A stretch of 34,753 bases of DNA, taken from assembly GCA_026197015.1 (NCBI GenBank), contig JAPHRB010000136.1:1-34753 (forward strand), given 5' to 3'. Under the pieces are notes generated by a model, which ran no database searches, was not told the DNA's origin, and saw only the letters and a list, made by a program, of their open reading frames with translations. Source of the stretch: Gammaproteobacteria bacterium. Its GTDB lineage: Bacteria; Pseudomonadota; Gammaproteobacteria; SZUA-229. The number at the start of each line of letters is the position of its first letter. Position 1 is the stretch's first letter. Positions 1 through 8,216 of this stretch are shown piece by piece. The position numbers were made by a program, and so were the translations under genes.

Positions 1-171
1 AATTACCAGAATTTCACGAATATTGGCGAGCATCAATGTCGTAAGTGGATAATAAATCATTGGTTTGTCAAAAATGGGTAGTAATTGTTTTGAAATAACC
101 TTTGTAGCTGGATACAATCTTGTCCCGGCTCCTCCTGCGAGTATAATGCCTTTTCTTTTTTTGTTGCTCAT
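1..171 (-). CDS. rfbA: Glucose-1-phosphate thymidylyltransferase, N-terminal part (partial at window edge)
   Basis: This enzyme joins glucose 1-phosphate and dTTP to make dTDP-glucose, the first step of dTDP-L-rhamnose synthesis for surface polysaccharide. Reading leftwards from 171, 57 codons stay open to the edge of the window. They contain the nucleotidyltransferase signature LAGGAGTRLYPAT at about residues 11-23, then the SKQLLPIFDKPMIYYPL block that is diagnostic of RmlA. The ATG at 171 gives the usual short leader before the signature; an in-frame ATG at 183 is an alternative, and neither has a clear ribosome binding site. It lies about 40-50 bases downstream of rfbB on the same strand, so the two are probably one operon. 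The C-terminal three quarters lie outside the window. Confidence 0.92.
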   Translation of the reverse strand, partial: MSNKKRKGIILAGGAGTRLYPATKVISKQLLPIFDKPMIYYPLTTLMLANIREILVI

Positions 172-223
172 TAATGGATCCATCGGTTTAGATTGTTTAT
201 TAGTTGAAGTTAAGTGTAGTTAA

Positions 224-1288
224 CTATTTATAGTTTTTATGAATCCAGTTAAGGTAAGTGCCGCTAGTAATGTTGTTTACCCAGGATTCGTTGTTTAGAT
301 ACCATTGAACGGTTTTGCTTATTCCTGTTTCAAATGTTTCTTTAGGTTTCCAATTTAGCTCGTTTTCAATTTTTGATGCATTAATTGCGTAACGTCGATC
401 ATGTCCTGCGCGATCGTCAACAAAACTAATTAAAGAGTTATAGTCTTTAATTATTGGGTCTTTTGAAGGTTTTGAATAATTAAGAATGTCGCATACGGTG
501 TGAACTATTTCGAGATTTGTTTTTTCATTTAATCCACCAATGTTATAAACCTCGCCTGGATTGCCATCTTTCAGTACTCTTCTGATTGCACTGCAATGAT
601 CGCTAACATATAACCAGTCTCGAACTTGTAATCCGTCACCGTAGATTGGCAATGCTTTCAGGTTAATTGAATTGTGGATGATGAGCGGTATCAGTTTTTC
701 TGGGAACTGGTAGGGGCCATAATTATTTGAGCAATTTGTTGTAATTGCCGGGAAATCATATGTGTGAAAATAAGATCTTACCAGATGGTCGGATGAGGCT
801 TTACTAGCACTATATGGACTATTGGGTTCGTATTTGCTGTTTTCAGTAAAGGCAGCCGCGTTTTTATCAAGTGATCCATAGACTTCGTCTGTTGAAATAT
901 GAATAAAACGAAACTGTTCTTTTTTGTTAATCTCTAGTTTATCCCAGTAGTCGCGACATGACTCCAGTAAACGGAAAGTGCCGATAATATTGGTTGAAAT
1001 AAATTCTTCGGGATTGTGTATTGATCTGTCTACATGTGACTCAGCGGCAAAATTAATAATCGCTCGTGGTTGATGCTTTCGTAGAAGCTCTTTGATTTGG
1101 GCGGTATCTGTAATATCTCCCTTTATAAAATGATATAGTGGGTTATTGGTCAAAGAGCTTAGATTGTCAGGATTTCCCGCGTAGGTGAGTTTGTCAAAAT
1201 TAATAACCTGTTCATTAGATTGCTTTAACCAATCGATTATAAAGTTTGCACCTATGAAGCCAGCACCGCCAGTAACAAGTATCGTCAT
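224..1288 (-). CDS. rfbB: dTDP-glucose 4,6-dehydratase
   Basis: This is the second enzyme of the dTDP-rhamnose pathway, converting dTDP-glucose to dTDP-4-keto-6-deoxyglucose with bound NAD. The protein has 354 residues, the normal family length. It is a short-chain dehydrogenase/reductase of the extended type: the Rossmann glycine motif GGAGFIG is at 7-13, the catalytic T-D-E triad at 133-135, and the YxxxK motif (YSASK) at 159-163. The block YAGNPDNL near residue 36 is typical of RmlB. It is followed on the same strand by rfbA, which confirms the pathway. The start at 1288 lies immediately before the glycine-rich strand; no convincing ribosome binding site is visible. It is divergent from rlmE across 180 bases. 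Confidence 0.96.
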   Translation of the reverse strand: MTILVTGGAGFIGANFIIDWLKQSNEQVINFDKLTYAGNPDNLSSLTNNPLYHFIKGDITDTAQIKELLRKHQPRAIINFAAESHVDRSIHNPEEFISTNIIGTFRLLESCRDYWDKLEINKKEQFRFIHISTDEVYGSLDKNAAAFTENSKYEPNSPYSASKASSDHLVRSYFHTYDFPAITTNCSNNYGPYQFPEKLIPLIIHNSINLKALPIYGDGLQVRDWLYVSDHCSAIRRVLKDGNPGEVYNIGGLNEKTNLEIVHTVCDILNYSKPSKDPIIKDYNSLISFVDDRAGHDRRYAINASKIENELNWKPKETFETGISKTVQWYLNNESWVNNITSGTYLNWIHKNYK

Positions 1289-1341
1289 AACGATATATTA
1301 ACCCAAGGGGAATAAGTTTGGGAGATGTTTCAAGGGATGTG

Positions 1342-1369
1342 TTGTGACTTTATATCATAGAGTGATAAT
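1342..1369 (+). promoter_or_regulatory. Possible sigma70 promoter for rlmE
   Basis: TTGTGA (1342-1347) and GATAAT (1364-1369) are separated by 16 bases and lie about 100 bases before the rlmE start, in the divergent spacer. The -10 matches five of six consensus bases and the -35 four of six. No equally good promoter was found for the leftward rfb genes in this spacer. This is a motif match only. Confidence 0.35.
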
Positions 1370-1468
1370 TTATAAAGAGTGGCGATTTATTGGAAGCTGT
1401 AAAGGTTTGAAAAATAATATAGATATTTACTTTTTGTGAAGTCAATAAACTGGAAGGTAATTTAAAAA

Positions 1469-2089
1469 ATGGCTAGAAGCAAATCAAGCGGCAACTGGTT
1501 AAAAGAGCATTTTGATGATGAGTTTGTCAAACAATCTCAAAAAGACGGATATCGTTCGCGAGCTGTTTATAAACTCAAAGAAATCGATGAGAAAGACTAT
1601 TTGTTGAAACCCGGCAGTATTGTTATTGATCTGGGGGCGGCCCCCGGTAGCTGGTGTGAGTATGTTGTGCGTAAACTTAAAGGCAAGGGGCGTATAATTG
1701 CTCTGGACATACTGCCTATGGAGCCTATGGAGGGGGTAGAGATTATAACTGGTGATTTTCTCGAGGATGAGGTGTTTAGTGAATTATTAAATACTTTAGG
1801 ATCTGACAGGCCAGACCTTGTAATTTGCGATATGGCCCCCAATATGAGTGGACAACAGGCTGTAGATATACCAAGAGCCATGTATATGGCAGAGCTTGCC
1901 CTGGATTTATCTCAACAGGTTTTGAAACCCGGAGGGGGATTACTTGTCAAACTGTTTCAGGGTGAGGGTTTCGATGCTTATATCAAACAGATGCGAGAGC
2001 GGTTTAGTCGTGTAGTTATGCGAAAACCAAAAGCTTCCAGACCAAGAAGTAAGGAAGTTTATGGTTTGGCGACAGGATTTAAGGCTTAA
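1469..2089 (+). CDS. rlmE: 23S rRNA 2'-O-methyltransferase RlmE (FtsJ/RrmJ)
   Basis: RlmE methylates the 2'-OH of U2552 in 23S rRNA during late assembly of the large ribosomal subunit. The 206-residue product matches the family length. The SAM-binding motif DLGAAPGSW lies at 54-62, and the catalytic K-D-K-E tetrad is visible as K35, D121 (in CDMAPNMSG), K161 and E196. A purine-rich GGAAGG about 11 bases before the ATG serves as ribosome binding site. It sits directly upstream of ftsH on the same strand, the standard rlmE-ftsH pairing of gammaproteobacteria. The 112-base gap to ftsH has no obvious terminator, so read-through into ftsH is plausible. Confidence 0.96.
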   Translation: MARSKSSGNWLKEHFDDEFVKQSQKDGYRSRAVYKLKEIDEKDYLLKPGSIVIDLGAAPGSWCEYVVRKLKGKGRIIALDILPMEPMEGVEIITGDFLEDEVFSELLNTLGSDRPDLVICDMAPNMSGQQAVDIPRAMYMAELALDLSQQVLKPGGGLLVKLFQGEGFDAYIKQMRERFSRVVMRKPKASRPRSKEVYGLATGFKA

Positions 2090-2201
2090 TGTAAGACTGT
2101 TTTCGATCGTCACAATTAGAAGGTCAGGGCTATTTGAGCTGGCTTTTAAGCTGTCTGTGTAGTACTTTTATATTAATGTTTAATCTAACCGAGGTGTTGT
2201 C

Positions 2202-4136
2202 TTGAACGACCTGGTCAAAAATCTGATTTTATGGGGTGTGATTGCCCTTATTTTGCTGTCTGTTTTCAGTAATTTCTCCCAACGTGCTAATAAAGAAGCC
2301 GAATTTTCCTATTCTGAATTCATTGCCGATGTTAAAAATGGCAATGTCGCTGAAGTTGATATTGCAGGTCGTAAAATCACGGGTAAAACCCGCGATCTTA
2401 AGTCGTTTACAACTTATAGCCCTGAAACTGACAATCGTTCGATGATTGGTGATTTGCTTGAAAACAACGTCAAAATTGTTGCTAAAGAGCCAGAACAGCC
2501 TTCATTGTTAATGAATATTTTTATTTCATGGTTCCCGTTCCTGTTGTTAATTGGTATCTGGATATTTTTTATGCGTCAGATGCAAGGCGGCGCCGGTGGC
2601 CGTGGTGCAATGTCATTTGGTAAGAGCAAAGCCCGTATGTTGGGCGAAGAAGAAATAAAAACCACATTTGCAGATGTTGCAGGTGTTGAAGAGGCTAAAG
2701 AAGAAGTGGGTGAACTGGTTGAGTTCCTGCGCGATCCGGGTAAATTCCAGAAACTCGGCGGGCAAATACCACGAGGTGTTTTGATGGTAGGTTCTCCTGG
2801 TACGGGTAAAACATTACTGGCAAAAGCTATCGCTGGTGAAGCTAAGGTGCCATTTTTTACTATTTCCGGTTCAGACTTCGTTGAAATGTTTGTAGGTGTT
2901 GGTGCTTCACGTGTGCGAGATATGTTTGAACAGGCGAAAAAACATGCACCCTGCATTATCTTTATTGATGAAATTGATGCGGTAGGTCGGCATCGTGGAG
3001 CCGGTGTAGGTGGTGGTCACGATGAGCGCGAGCAAACATTAAACCAGTTGTTGGTTGAAATGGATGGTTTTGAAGGTAGTGAAGGCGTCATCGTTATTGC
3101 TGCAACTAACCGCCCTGATGTCCTTGACCCTGCGTTATTGCGCCCGGGACGGTTTGACCGTCAGGTTGTAGTGCCGTTGCCAGATGTGCGCGGTCGTGAG
3201 CAGATACTTAAAGTTCATATGCGAAAAGTACCCGCATCAGATGATGTGAAAGCATCTCTAATTGCACGTGGTACACCCGGTTTCTCTGGTGCTGATCTGG
3301 CGAATCTGGTTAATGAGGCGGCATTATTTGCTGCTCGAGAAAACGCCAAAGAAGTATATATGGATCACTTTGAGCGAGCTAAAGACAAAATCATGATGGG
3401 CGCTGAGCGTAAATCTATGGTTATGTCTGAAGACGAGAAGAAGTTGACGGCATACCATGAAGCGGGTCATGCAATAGTAGGGCGTCTGGTTCCGGATCAT
3501 GACCCTGTTTATAAGGTTAGTATTATCCCTCGTGGCCGTGCATTAGGTGTGACAATGTTTTTGCCAACTGAAGATCGCTACAGTTATAGTAAACGCCGAC
3601 TGGAGAGTCAGATCTCCAGTTTGTTTGGTGGCCGTCTCGCTGAAGAAATTATATTTGGTCATGATAATGTGACAACAGGCGCTTCAAACGATATTGAGAG
3701 AGCAACAGATATAGCGCGTAATATGGTTACCAAATGGGGACTTTCTGAAAAAATGGGGCCATTAGCTTATTCTGAAGATGAGGGTGAAGTTTTTCTGGGT
3801 CGCTCTGTAACCCAGCATAAAAACCTGGCAGATGATACGGCTCGCGTGATTGATGAAGAAATACGTGACTTTATAGATAGAAACTATAAACGTGCTGAAG
3901 ATATACTTAACGAGAATCTGGATATTTTGCATTCGATGTCAGATGCCTTAATGAAGTATGAAACTATCGATACAGCTCAAATTGATCAGTTAATGGCGCG
4001 TGAAAAAGTTAGTCCGCCAAAAGACTGGAGTGATAATGATAATAATTCAGGTGCTTCATCGTCTTCAACTAAGGAAGAATCTAAAAAAGAAGACAAAGGC
4101 GACGGCTCTATTGGTGGCCCTGCAAGTCTCCACTAG
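2202..4136 (+). CDS. ftsH: ATP-dependent zinc metalloprotease FtsH
   Basis: This is the membrane-anchored AAA+ protease that degrades damaged membrane proteins and short-lived regulators. The 644 residues are arranged as follows: N-terminal membrane helix at about 5-24, small periplasmic domain, second helix at about 105-124, AAA+ module, and zinc protease domain. Walker A is GSPGTGKT at 197-204 (Ser where E. coli has Pro), Walker B IIFIDEID at 252-259, the pore motif F-V-G begins at 230, and the zinc site HEAGH is at 419-423. The C-terminal tail is low-complexity, rich in Ser, Lys and acidic residues. The start is a TTG, chosen because a strong GAGGT (2191-2195) lies six bases upstream and the following KNLILW matches the N terminus of known FtsH. 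A terminator follows. Confidence 0.97.
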   Translation: MNDLVKNLILWGVIALILLSVFSNFSQRANKEAEFSYSEFIADVKNGNVAEVDIAGRKITGKTRDLKSFTTYSPETDNRSMIGDLLENNVKIVAKEPEQPSLLMNIFISWFPFLLLIGIWIFFMRQMQGGAGGRGAMSFGKSKARMLGEEEIKTTFADVAGVEEAKEEVGELVEFLRDPGKFQKLGGQIPRGVLMVGSPGTGKTLLAKAIAGEAKVPFFTISGSDFVEMFVGVGASRVRDMFEQAKKHAPCIIFIDEIDAVGRHRGAGVGGGHDEREQTLNQLLVEMDGFEGSEGVIVIAATNRPDVLDPALLRPGRFDRQVVVPLPDVRGREQILKVHMRKVPASDDVKASLIARGTPGFSGADLANLVNEAALFAARENAKEVYMDHFERAKDKIMMGAERKSMVMSEDEKKLTAYHEAGHAIVGRLVPDHDPVYKVSIIPRGRALGVTMFLPTEDRYSYSKRRLESQISSLFGGRLAEEIIFGHDNVTTGASNDIERATDIARNMVTKWGLSEKMGPLAYSEDEGEVFLGRSVTQHKNLADDTARVIDEEIRDFIDRNYKRAEDILNENLDILHSMSDALMKYETIDTAQIDQLMAREKVSPPKDWSDNDNNSGASSSSTKEESKKEDKGDGSIGGPASLH

Positions 4137-4157
4137 TTGATATTGTTTAATTTAGAG

Positions 4158-4189
4158 AAGGGGTGCCTCTGTAGGGTGCCCTTTTTTTT
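4158..4189 (+). terminator. Intrinsic terminator after ftsH
   Basis: A stem of about 11 pairs runs from 4159 to the start of a T-run (4182-4189), with a five-base loop near 4170-4174. Four of the pairs are G-U, so the hairpin is good only as plus-strand RNA. This places the end of the rlmE-ftsH unit here. Confidence 0.75.
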
Positions 4190-4476
4190 GTGGTAACTAA
4201 AAGCCCTGCTTTTCAGTGTGTCCATAGGCGTTGGAAAAATATTGCTTTTAAATATTATTCATGTGAAAAAACATTTATGTCTGAAGTTTTAAATGTGACA
4301 TGGTTTTTGTAAATTATATGGATTGTAGAGAGATAATTTAATACCCGTTAAGTTACTGGGTAATTGAACTCGGTAAAAAAGCAGGCGTTCCATATAACAG
4401 AAATATCTTTACCGGTGATTATTGTTTTGATGTTATTTTATTTAACGAAAAGTAAGAGTTAGATTTTTATAAAATC
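4190..4476. other. AT-rich spacer between ftsH and folP, no gene seen
   Basis: No open frame with coding character is present on either strand. The stretch holds an inverted repeat CGGTAAA / TTTACCG (about 4371-4377 and 4413-4419) with a long loop, plus a small TTAC-TGG-GTAA repeat near 4354. I see no convincing -35/-10 pair, although folP must be transcribed from somewhere here because a terminator closes ftsH. Confidence 0.4.
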
Positions 4477-5301
4477 ATGAGTCATATTTTATCTTTGTGT
4501 GAAACTGGAAAGTCTGTAGTTATGGGTATATTAAATACCACTCCAGATTCGTTTTCAGACGGTGGTCAGTTTGTAGCTGTCGAGTCTGCATTGGCACAAG
4601 CTTTGAAAATGCAGCGTGAAGGTGCTGATATAATTGATGTGGGAGGGGAGTCAACTCGCCCTGGCGCAAAAAGCGTTTCTACAGCTGATGAGATTAATCG
4701 CGTTATTCCTGTAATTAAGGCAATTCGTAAACAAAGCGATGTGCTTGTTTCAATTGACACCAGTAAAGCGGAAGTCATGAGAGAAGCCGTAGAAGCCGGT
4801 GCAAATATTATAAACGATGTAAATGCTTTACGTGCGCAAGGCGCATTAGATGTCTGTGCTCAATTGGCTGTTCCTGTTTGTATAATGCATATGCAGGGTG
4901 AACCGAGAACCATGCAGGCTAAACCAGTATACGATGATGTGGTTGATGATATAAAGCAGTTTTTCGAGTTGCGAATTGAAGCGTGTATTAAAGCCGGAAT
5001 TAAAAGGCAGAATATAATATTAGACCCGGGTTTTGGTTTTGGTAAAACGTTAGAGCATAATTTGCAACTTTTAAAAAGACTGGGTGAATTTCAGGTGTTT
5101 GAATTACCTGTTCTGGTCGGTTTGTCTCGTAAAAGCATGTTAGGTAAAATTTTGAATGAGTCAGCAGCAGGTAATCGGCTGTATGCCAGTGTTGCGGCAG
5201 CGGTTCTGGCTAGTGTAAATGGAGCGAGTTTGTTTCGAGTGCACGATGTTAAAGCAACAGTGGACGCGTTAAAAGTTTGTGATGCTTTGAATGGTATGTA
5301 A
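4477..5301 (+). CDS. folP: Dihydropteroate synthase
   Basis: This enzyme condenses p-aminobenzoate with dihydropterin pyrophosphate in folate synthesis and is the sulfonamide target. The 274-residue TIM barrel shows all conserved loops: MGILNTTPDSFSDGG at 16-30 (N20 binds the metal), GGESTRPGA at 56-64, SIDT around D94, INDVNA around N113, DPGFGFGK at 183-190, SRKS at 217-220 and RVHDV at 254-258. The start codon is weakly supported: the only purine-rich stretch (AGTAAGAG) lies about 18 bases upstream. However, the N terminus has the expected length before the first motif. It stands between ftsH and glmM, the conserved order in this bacterial class. Confidence 0.96.
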   Translation: MSHILSLCETGKSVVMGILNTTPDSFSDGGQFVAVESALAQALKMQREGADIIDVGGESTRPGAKSVSTADEINRVIPVIKAIRKQSDVLVSIDTSKAEVMREAVEAGANIINDVNALRAQGALDVCAQLAVPVCIMHMQGEPRTMQAKPVYDDVVDDIKQFFELRIEACIKAGIKRQNIILDPGFGFGKTLEHNLQLLKRLGEFQVFELPVLVGLSRKSMLGKILNESAAGNRLYASVAAAVLASVNGASLFRVHDVKATVDALKVCDALNGM

Positions 5302-5398
5302 TTATATCGCTTGCTTGTCGGCTTGTTGCTTCATTTACGTCTATATTTAGCTAATGATGAGAGTCTGAATAACTAGAAAATAATTTATGGAAATTTGA

Positions 5399-6751
5399 AT
5401 GGCAAAAAAATATTTCGGAACTGACGGTATTCGTGGCCGTGTTGGTCAGGGGCAGATGACACCTCAGGCTGTTATGAAACTTGGTTGGTCAGTGGGTAAG
5501 GTGCTTGCAAGCCATGGTAATAGTCTTGTGGTCATAGGTAAAGATACACGTATATCGGGTTATATGTTTGAAGCTTCGCTTGAAGCAGGTTTATCAGCGG
5601 CAGGTGTTGATTCAAGAATACTTGGGCCAATGCCAACTCCGGGTATCGCTTATCTAACACGAACATTACGTGCTTCTGCCGGGATAGTGATTTCTGCCTC
5701 ACATAATCCGTTTTATGATAATGGTCTTAAGTTTTTCTCTGCAGAAGGCAGCAAATTACCAGATGAAATTGAAAATGAAATTGAAGAAATGTTTGAGCAG
5801 GAGATGGAAATAGTTGATTCAGCTGCCTTAGGCAAGGCTGAGCGTATCGAAGACGCGCAGGGGCGTTATATAGAAGCCTGTAAGGCAACTATTCCTATTG
5901 GAACATCTTTTACGGGCATTAAGGTGGTGTTAGATTGTGCAAATGGGGCAACCTATCACATTGCCCCTAATGTATTTGCTGAGCTTGGGGCAGAAGTGAT
6001 TACGATTGCTGATAAACCGAATGGAATCAATATTAATGAAAATTGTGGTTCTACTTATCCAAACACCTTAGCGGCCGCTGTGTTGCAAAATCGTGCTGAT
6101 ATCGGAATTGCTTTTGATGGTGATGGCGACCGCCTAATGATGGTTGATAGCAAGGGCCAGATTATAGATGGTGATGAGATACTTTATATTATTACCAAAG
6201 CCAGGCTTGCAGCCGGTGAGTCGCAGGGTGGTGTTGCGGGTACTATGATGAGTAACCTGGGGCTTGAACTAGCAATTAAACAGTTAGGCCTGGAATTTGT
6301 GCGTACAAACGTTGGAGACAGGTATGTAATGGAGTGCCTGAGGGATAAAGGCTGGTCTCTAGGGGGTGAAAACTCAGGACATATTATTTGTCTCGATAGA
6401 ACGACAACCGGAGATGGTATTGTTTCCGCGTTACAGGTAATGGCATATCTTGCTGATTCCGGTTTGACTTTATCCGAAGTTTTATCAGATATGACAATGA
6501 TGCCGCAAATACTCATAAATGTACCTTTGCCGATAAACACCAACCCTATAGGTGAGCCTAAGGTGAAACAGGCTGTTGAAGACGTTGAGAAGCAGTTAAA
6601 TGGCAGGGGGCGGGTATTATTACGTGCATCGGGGACAGAGCCATTGATAAGGGTTATGGTAGAAGGTGAAGAAGAAAAGCAGGTTACTGCATTTGCTCAG
6701 CAAATAGCAGATGCGGTATCGGCCTCAGTGGCTCATGCTAATCCGGCTTAG
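5399..6751 (+). CDS. glmM: Phosphoglucosamine mutase
   Basis: GlmM interconverts glucosamine 6-phosphate and glucosamine 1-phosphate, feeding UDP-GlcNAc for peptidoglycan and lipopolysaccharide. The 450-residue protein has the FGTDGIRG start block at 6-13, the active-site phosphoserine loop ISASHNP with S101, the magnesium loop DGDGDR at 240-245, the sugar-binding GENSGH motif near 325 and the phosphate-binding RASGTEP near 410. All four domains of the alpha-D-phosphohexomutase fold are therefore present. TGGA about eight bases upstream of the ATG acts as ribosome binding site. The 97-base gap after folP has no terminator, so folP and glmM are probably co-transcribed; a strong terminator follows. 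Confidence 0.97.
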   Translation: MAKKYFGTDGIRGRVGQGQMTPQAVMKLGWSVGKVLASHGNSLVVIGKDTRISGYMFEASLEAGLSAAGVDSRILGPMPTPGIAYLTRTLRASAGIVISASHNPFYDNGLKFFSAEGSKLPDEIENEIEEMFEQEMEIVDSAALGKAERIEDAQGRYIEACKATIPIGTSFTGIKVVLDCANGATYHIAPNVFAELGAEVITIADKPNGININENCGSTYPNTLAAAVLQNRADIGIAFDGDGDRLMMVDSKGQIIDGDEILYIITKARLAAGESQGGVAGTMMSNLGLELAIKQLGLEFVRTNVGDRYVMECLRDKGWSLGGENSGHIICLDRTTTGDGIVSALQVMAYLADSGLTLSEVLSDMTMMPQILINVPLPINTNPIGEPKVKQAVEDVEKQLNGRGRVLLRASGTEPLIRVMVEGEEEKQVTAFAQQIADAVSASVAHANPA

Positions 6752-6773
6752 TTTGTAAATTACAAATCTTCGT

Positions 6774-6821
6774 AAAAGCGAGCCTTCCCCCCGAGCATTC
6801 CAATGCGAGGCTCGCTTTTTT
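6774..6821 (+). terminator. Intrinsic terminator after glmM
   Basis: A perfect 11-bp stem, AAAAGCGAGCC (6774-6784) with GGCTCGCTTTT (6809-6819), runs into a T-tract. The loop itself contains a small GCAT-TCCA-ATGC hairpin. The A-run on the left arm would let it work partly in the other direction too, but no minus-strand gene needs it. Confidence 0.9.
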
Positions 6822-6855
6822 GTGCATTTTTGACTCGTGAGAAATAACGAATGAC

Positions 6856-6884
6856 TTGCGACTTTCCTCATGCCCCATTAGAAT
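6856..6884 (+). promoter_or_regulatory. Probable sigma70 promoter for tpiA-secG
   Basis: TTGCGA (6856-6861) and TAGAAT (6879-6884) have the ideal 17-base spacing and lie between the glmM terminator and tpiA. The predicted transcript would start near 6891, giving a leader of about 30 bases. The placement immediately downstream of a strong terminator supports it. Confidence 0.6.
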
Positions 6885-6921
6885 ACGCCCATCATAAAAA
6901 AACACTAATATCGGAGTTAGT

Positions 6922-7674
6922 ATGCGTAAGCCAATGGTAGCCGGCAACTGGAAAATGAATGGTTCCTGTGAGTCTGTAAAAACACTTGTTGAAGGTATCA
7001 AAGAAGGCATGGGATTAGTTAATACTGCAGAAGTTGTGGTTTGCCCACCTGCTGTTTTTATCCCCCGTGTATCGGGCGCAGTTGATGGTACCGATATTAA
7101 AGTTGGATCACAAAATATTTGTGATGCAGATAAAGGCGCATTTACCGGTGAAATTTCTGGTGAAATGCTCAAAGAAATTGGTTGTGAATATGCAATTGTG
7201 GGTCACTCTGAGCGCCGTGCGCTGTATGGTGAAAATGACGAATTAGTTGCAAAACGCTTTGCAGCAGCCCGTCGAAATGGATTGAAGCCAATTTTTTGTA
7301 TTGGTGAAACACTTGAAGAACGTGAATCAGGTGTCACAAACGATGTTTGTTCTCGTCAAATAGATGCGGTTATCGCGCTAGAGGGTGTTGAGGCGCTTGC
7401 TGATGGCGTTATTGCGTATGAGCCTGTATGGGCAATAGGCACAGGAAAAACAGCTTCGCCTGAGCAGGCGCAGGAAGTACATGCATTTATTCGTGGCAAG
7501 ATAGCGGCTTTAAATGCTGATGTGGCTGCAGGGTTGCAAATTTTATACGGTGGCTCTATGAATGCAGGAAATGCAAAAGAGTTAATTGGTCAGCCTGATA
7601 TTGATGGTGGCCTAATCGGCGGTGCTTCTTTAACGCCTGCTGATTTTCTAGCAATCTGCCGGGCGGCGGGTTAA
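6922..7674 (+). CDS. tpiA: Triosephosphate isomerase
   Basis: This enzyme interconverts dihydroxyacetone phosphate and glyceraldehyde 3-phosphate in glycolysis and gluconeogenesis. The 250-residue TIM barrel has the catalytic residues K11 (in GNWKMNG), H95 (in IVGHSERR) and E167 (in AYEPVWAIGTG). The phosphate-binding YGGSM is near 209 and GGLIGGASL near 229. GGAG (6913-6916) sits five bases before the ATG. It is followed 13 bases later by secG, the usual neighbour, and both are probably expressed from the promoter just upstream. Confidence 0.98.
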   Translation: MRKPMVAGNWKMNGSCESVKTLVEGIKEGMGLVNTAEVVVCPPAVFIPRVSGAVDGTDIKVGSQNICDADKGAFTGEISGEMLKEIGCEYAIVGHSERRALYGENDELVAKRFAAARRNGLKPIFCIGETLEERESGVTNDVCSRQIDAVIALEGVEALADGVIAYEPVWAIGTGKTASPEQAQEVHAFIRGKIAALNADVAAGLQILYGGSMNAGNAKELIGQPDIDGGLIGGASLTPADFLAICRAAG

Positions 7675-7687
7675 GGGTAAATAATAA

Positions 7688-8116
7688 GTGATTTCTATTC
7701 TTCTTGTAATTCATGTTTTACTGTCGTTGACTATTATCGGCCTGATAATGCTGCAACGAGGTAAAGGTGCTGATGCTGGTGCCTCTTTAGGTGGCGGCGG
7801 TTCTTCGGGCTCGGTTTTTGGTGCTCGAGGTGCGGCGAACTTTTTAAGTCGTACAACAGCTATTTTAGCAGCGGCTTTCTTTACCACCAGTTTAGCGTTA
7901 GCGTATTTCTCATCTAATCTGCAGACCGCAAGCAGTGTTGAAAGTGGTTCAGTATTAGATCAGCCAGCAGTATTGCCCGCAACAGATATGCCGTTACCTT
8001 CTGAGGTGCCTGCAGCTGATATGCCAGCACCTGTAGAATCCGCACCAGGTGGCGATATACCCGCATCTGAATCATCAACTACTACCCCTGCTAGCGAAAT
8101 ACCCGCTGCAGAATAA
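7688..8116 (+). CDS. secG: Protein translocase subunit SecG with extended C-terminal tail
   Basis: SecG is the small two-helix subunit of the SecYEG protein-export channel and aids SecA-driven movement. Residues 1-22 form the first membrane helix. The conserved LQRGKGADAGASLGGG loop follows at 22-38, then GSVFGARGAANFL, and the second helix is at about 57-76. At 142 residues it is longer than E. coli SecG. The excess is a Pro/Ala/acidic tail (about 80-142) with an imperfect repeat around (A)(A/T)DMPxP. The start is GTG, with AAGGG ten bases upstream overlapping the tpiA stop. The tail should be on the trans side given the N-out, C-out topology of SecG; this is inferred. Confidence 0.94.
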   Translation: MISILLVIHVLLSLTIIGLIMLQRGKGADAGASLGGGGSSGSVFGARGAANFLSRTTAILAAAFFTTSLALAYFSSNLQTASSVESGSVLDQPAVLPATDMPLPSEVPAADMPAPVESAPGGDIPASESSTTTPASEIPAAE

Positions 8117-8125
8117 TAGTTTTAT

Positions 8126-8192
8126 CGCGACTTTCAGGTTTGTTCCTACAGTTAAACCTCAAATGTAGGAGTGCTCTTAGAGTCGCGTTTTT
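8126..8192 (+). terminator. Terminator-like nested inverted repeat after secG (REP-like pair)
   Basis: The outer stem CGCGACT (8126-8132) pairs with AGTCGCG (8181-8187), followed by TTTTT. An inner stem TCCTACA (8144-8150) pairs with TGTAGGA (8164-8170). Each half, read outward, has the same plan: TGTAGGA, 10-11 variable bases, AGTCGCG. The element therefore looks like two REP-type sequences with GTAG heads in inverted orientation, doubling as the secG terminator. Confidence 0.6.
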
Positions 8193-8216
8193 GTTTCTAT
8201 ATTAAAAAGGGGTGTT

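Noticed and set aside
4354..4419. Possible riboswitch or attenuator before folP
   Set aside because: Only a weak seven-pair stem with a long loop is visible, with no T-run and no recognisable ligand-binding core.
6738..7172. A 144-codon minus-strand open frame across the glmM terminator and tpiA
   Set aside because: It reads through a strong terminator and promoter on the other strand and lies opposite conserved tpiA codons.
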